NCBI RefSeq assembly: GCF_029714425.1
Contig: NZ_CP121668.1
Location: 3,121,501 to 3,185,500, forward strand
Source: Bradyrhizobium sp. CB2312
GTDB taxonomy: Bacteria > Pseudomonadota > Alphaproteobacteria > Rhizobiales > Xanthobacteraceae
Length of the DNA stretch: 64,000 bases
Reading direction: 5' to 3'
Both the position numbers and the translations under genes were made by a program. The notes under the pieces are model-generated. The model was not told the origin of the DNA. It ran no database searches and worked only from the letters and a program-made list of their open reading frames with translations. Numbering within the stretch: position 1 is the first letter of the stretch; every line of letters starts with the position of its first letter. This document shows, piece by piece, positions 63,328 through 64,000 of the stretch.

Positions 63328-64000
63328 ATGTCGGACAAAGTCTCACGTCGCCAGTTCGCAAAACTGGCGGGATTGTCCGCAGCCGGAATCGCGGGTCCCG
63401 TCGAGGTCGCCGAGGCCAAGCCGGAGCCGGCGCCGCGGGGCATGGATGGCTTTCCGCCAGGCTTTCTCTGGGGCACGGCGACTTCGTCCTATCAGGTCGA
63501 GGGCGCGGTCAATGAGGATGGGCGAGGGGCCTCGATCTGGGACAAGTTTGTCCGCATCCCCGGCAAGATCGAGGACGGCACCACCGGCGACCGCGCCAAT
63601 GAGCATTATCACCGCTACAAGGAAGACATCGCGCTGATCAAGGATCTCGGCTGCAAGGCCTATCGCTTTTCGATCGCCTGGCCGCGGATGTTTCCGGACG
63701 GTGACGGCAAGCCGAACCCGAAAGGGTTCGACTTCTACAATCGCCTCGTCGACGAGCTATTGAAGAACGGCATCGAGCCGTGGGCGACGCTCTATCACTG
63801 GGACCTGCCGCAATCGCTGCAGGACCGTTTTGGCGGCTGGCGCTCGACCGAGACCTGCAAGATCTTCGGCGATTATGCGGGCTATGTCGCCGAACGCTTG
63901 ACTGACCGCGTCAAGAACGTGTTCACGTTGAACGAGAGCGGCCGTTTCGTGCAGTTCGGTTACGGCCTCGGCATCGATGCGCCCGGCATGACGCTGCCGC
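63328..64000 (+). CDS. Tat-exported GH1 beta-glucosidase (5' part)
   Basis: Runs off the window. VSRRQFAKLAGLSAAGIAGP is a twin-arginine signal. The GH1 domain begins FPPGFLWGTATSSYQVEGAV, with WDKFVRIPGKIEDGTTGDRA, YRFSIAWPRMFPDGDGKPNP and the acid/base Glu in FTLNESGRF. GH1 enzymes usually have NEP there; this one has NES. Expected reaction: hydrolysis of beta-glycosides in the periplasm. Confidence 0.88.
   Translation, partial: MSDKVSRRQFAKLAGLSAAGIAGPVEVAEAKPEPAPRGMDGFPPGFLWGTATSSYQVEGAVNEDGRGASIWDKFVRIPGKIEDGTTGDRANEHYHRYKEDIALIKDLGCKAYRFSIAWPRMFPDGDGKPNPKGFDFYNRLVDELLKNGIEPWATLYHWDLPQSLQDRFGGWRSTETCKIFGDYAGYVAERLTDRVKNVFTLNESGRFVQFGYGLGIDAPGMTLP

Overview
The window looks like chromosome of a Bradyrhizobium-type alphaproteobacterium. 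The evidence is high G+C with strong third-position bias, dispersed palindromic repeats of the kind common in that genus, a phasin, DUF6894 and other small proteins I associate with rhizobia, and a quinoprotein (PQQ) support cluster. This assignment is inference from gene content; there is no rRNA and I could find no tRNA.

Layout. 1-5.4 kb is accessory-like: small hypothetical genes, an Omp25/RopB-type porin with a clear terminator, a frameshifted SnoaL-like gene, a secreted protein and a broken IS5-type transposase. 5.6-10.1 kb is backbone: secreted proteins, a pentapeptide-repeat protein and a nitrate/sulfonate/taurine-type ABC importer. 10.19-42.46 kb is a roughly 32-kb genomic island. It is bounded by 28-bp imperfect direct repeats (10191-10218 and 42428-42455), with a P4-type tyrosine integrase just inside the right end. 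42.7-57.8 kb is a quinoprotein/C1 block: SoxYZ-like carrier, relay metallohydrolase, XoxJ-like binding protein, CXXCW protein, a lut-like ABC system with beta-propeller, S-formylglutathione hydrolase, a NarL-type two-component system and a TonB receptor. 57.9-64 kb carries an MBL hydrolase, an NDH-2-like flavoprotein, an AraC regulator, small secreted or regulatory proteins and the start of a Tat-exported GH1 glycosidase.

The island. At its left end is a two-gene CBASS-like pair (SMODS nucleotidyltransferase plus SLATT two-TM effector), whose cyclase carries an in-frame TAA. Next come small genes and a deletion chimera of a DUF4238 gene and a RelA/SpoT gene. A response-regulator gene is interrupted by IS66, which is interrupted by IS110, which is interrupted by IS21; 8-bp, core-type and 7-bp target repeats can be read at the joints. 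Then follow an AbiU2/HEPN-like gene, a low-G+C repeat-protein gene, and many small rhizobial genes set among structured repeats. A second IS66 (30693-33805, TSD AGTTGAAT) carries a pRiA4b ORF-3 passenger. A phasin, a TPR protein, a beta-lactamase-fold hydrolase, a Crp/Fnr regulator and the integrase complete it. Many island genes are visibly broken, so it looks old and decaying.

How the backbone genes work together. The quinoprotein cluster has accessory parts for a PQQ alcohol dehydrogenase, probably XoxF-type and lanthanide dependent, and for formaldehyde oxidation. No xoxF, cytochrome or pqq genes lie in the window. The ABC system plus TonB receptor resemble the lanthanide-uptake (lut) arrangement of methylotrophs; that functional reading is inference. 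The most unusual local signal is a roughly 365-bp multi-hairpin repeat present twice in the island. Each copy has an FNR/FixK-like dyad (TTGAC-N4-GTCAA type), and each supplies the same C-terminal tail to a different gene.
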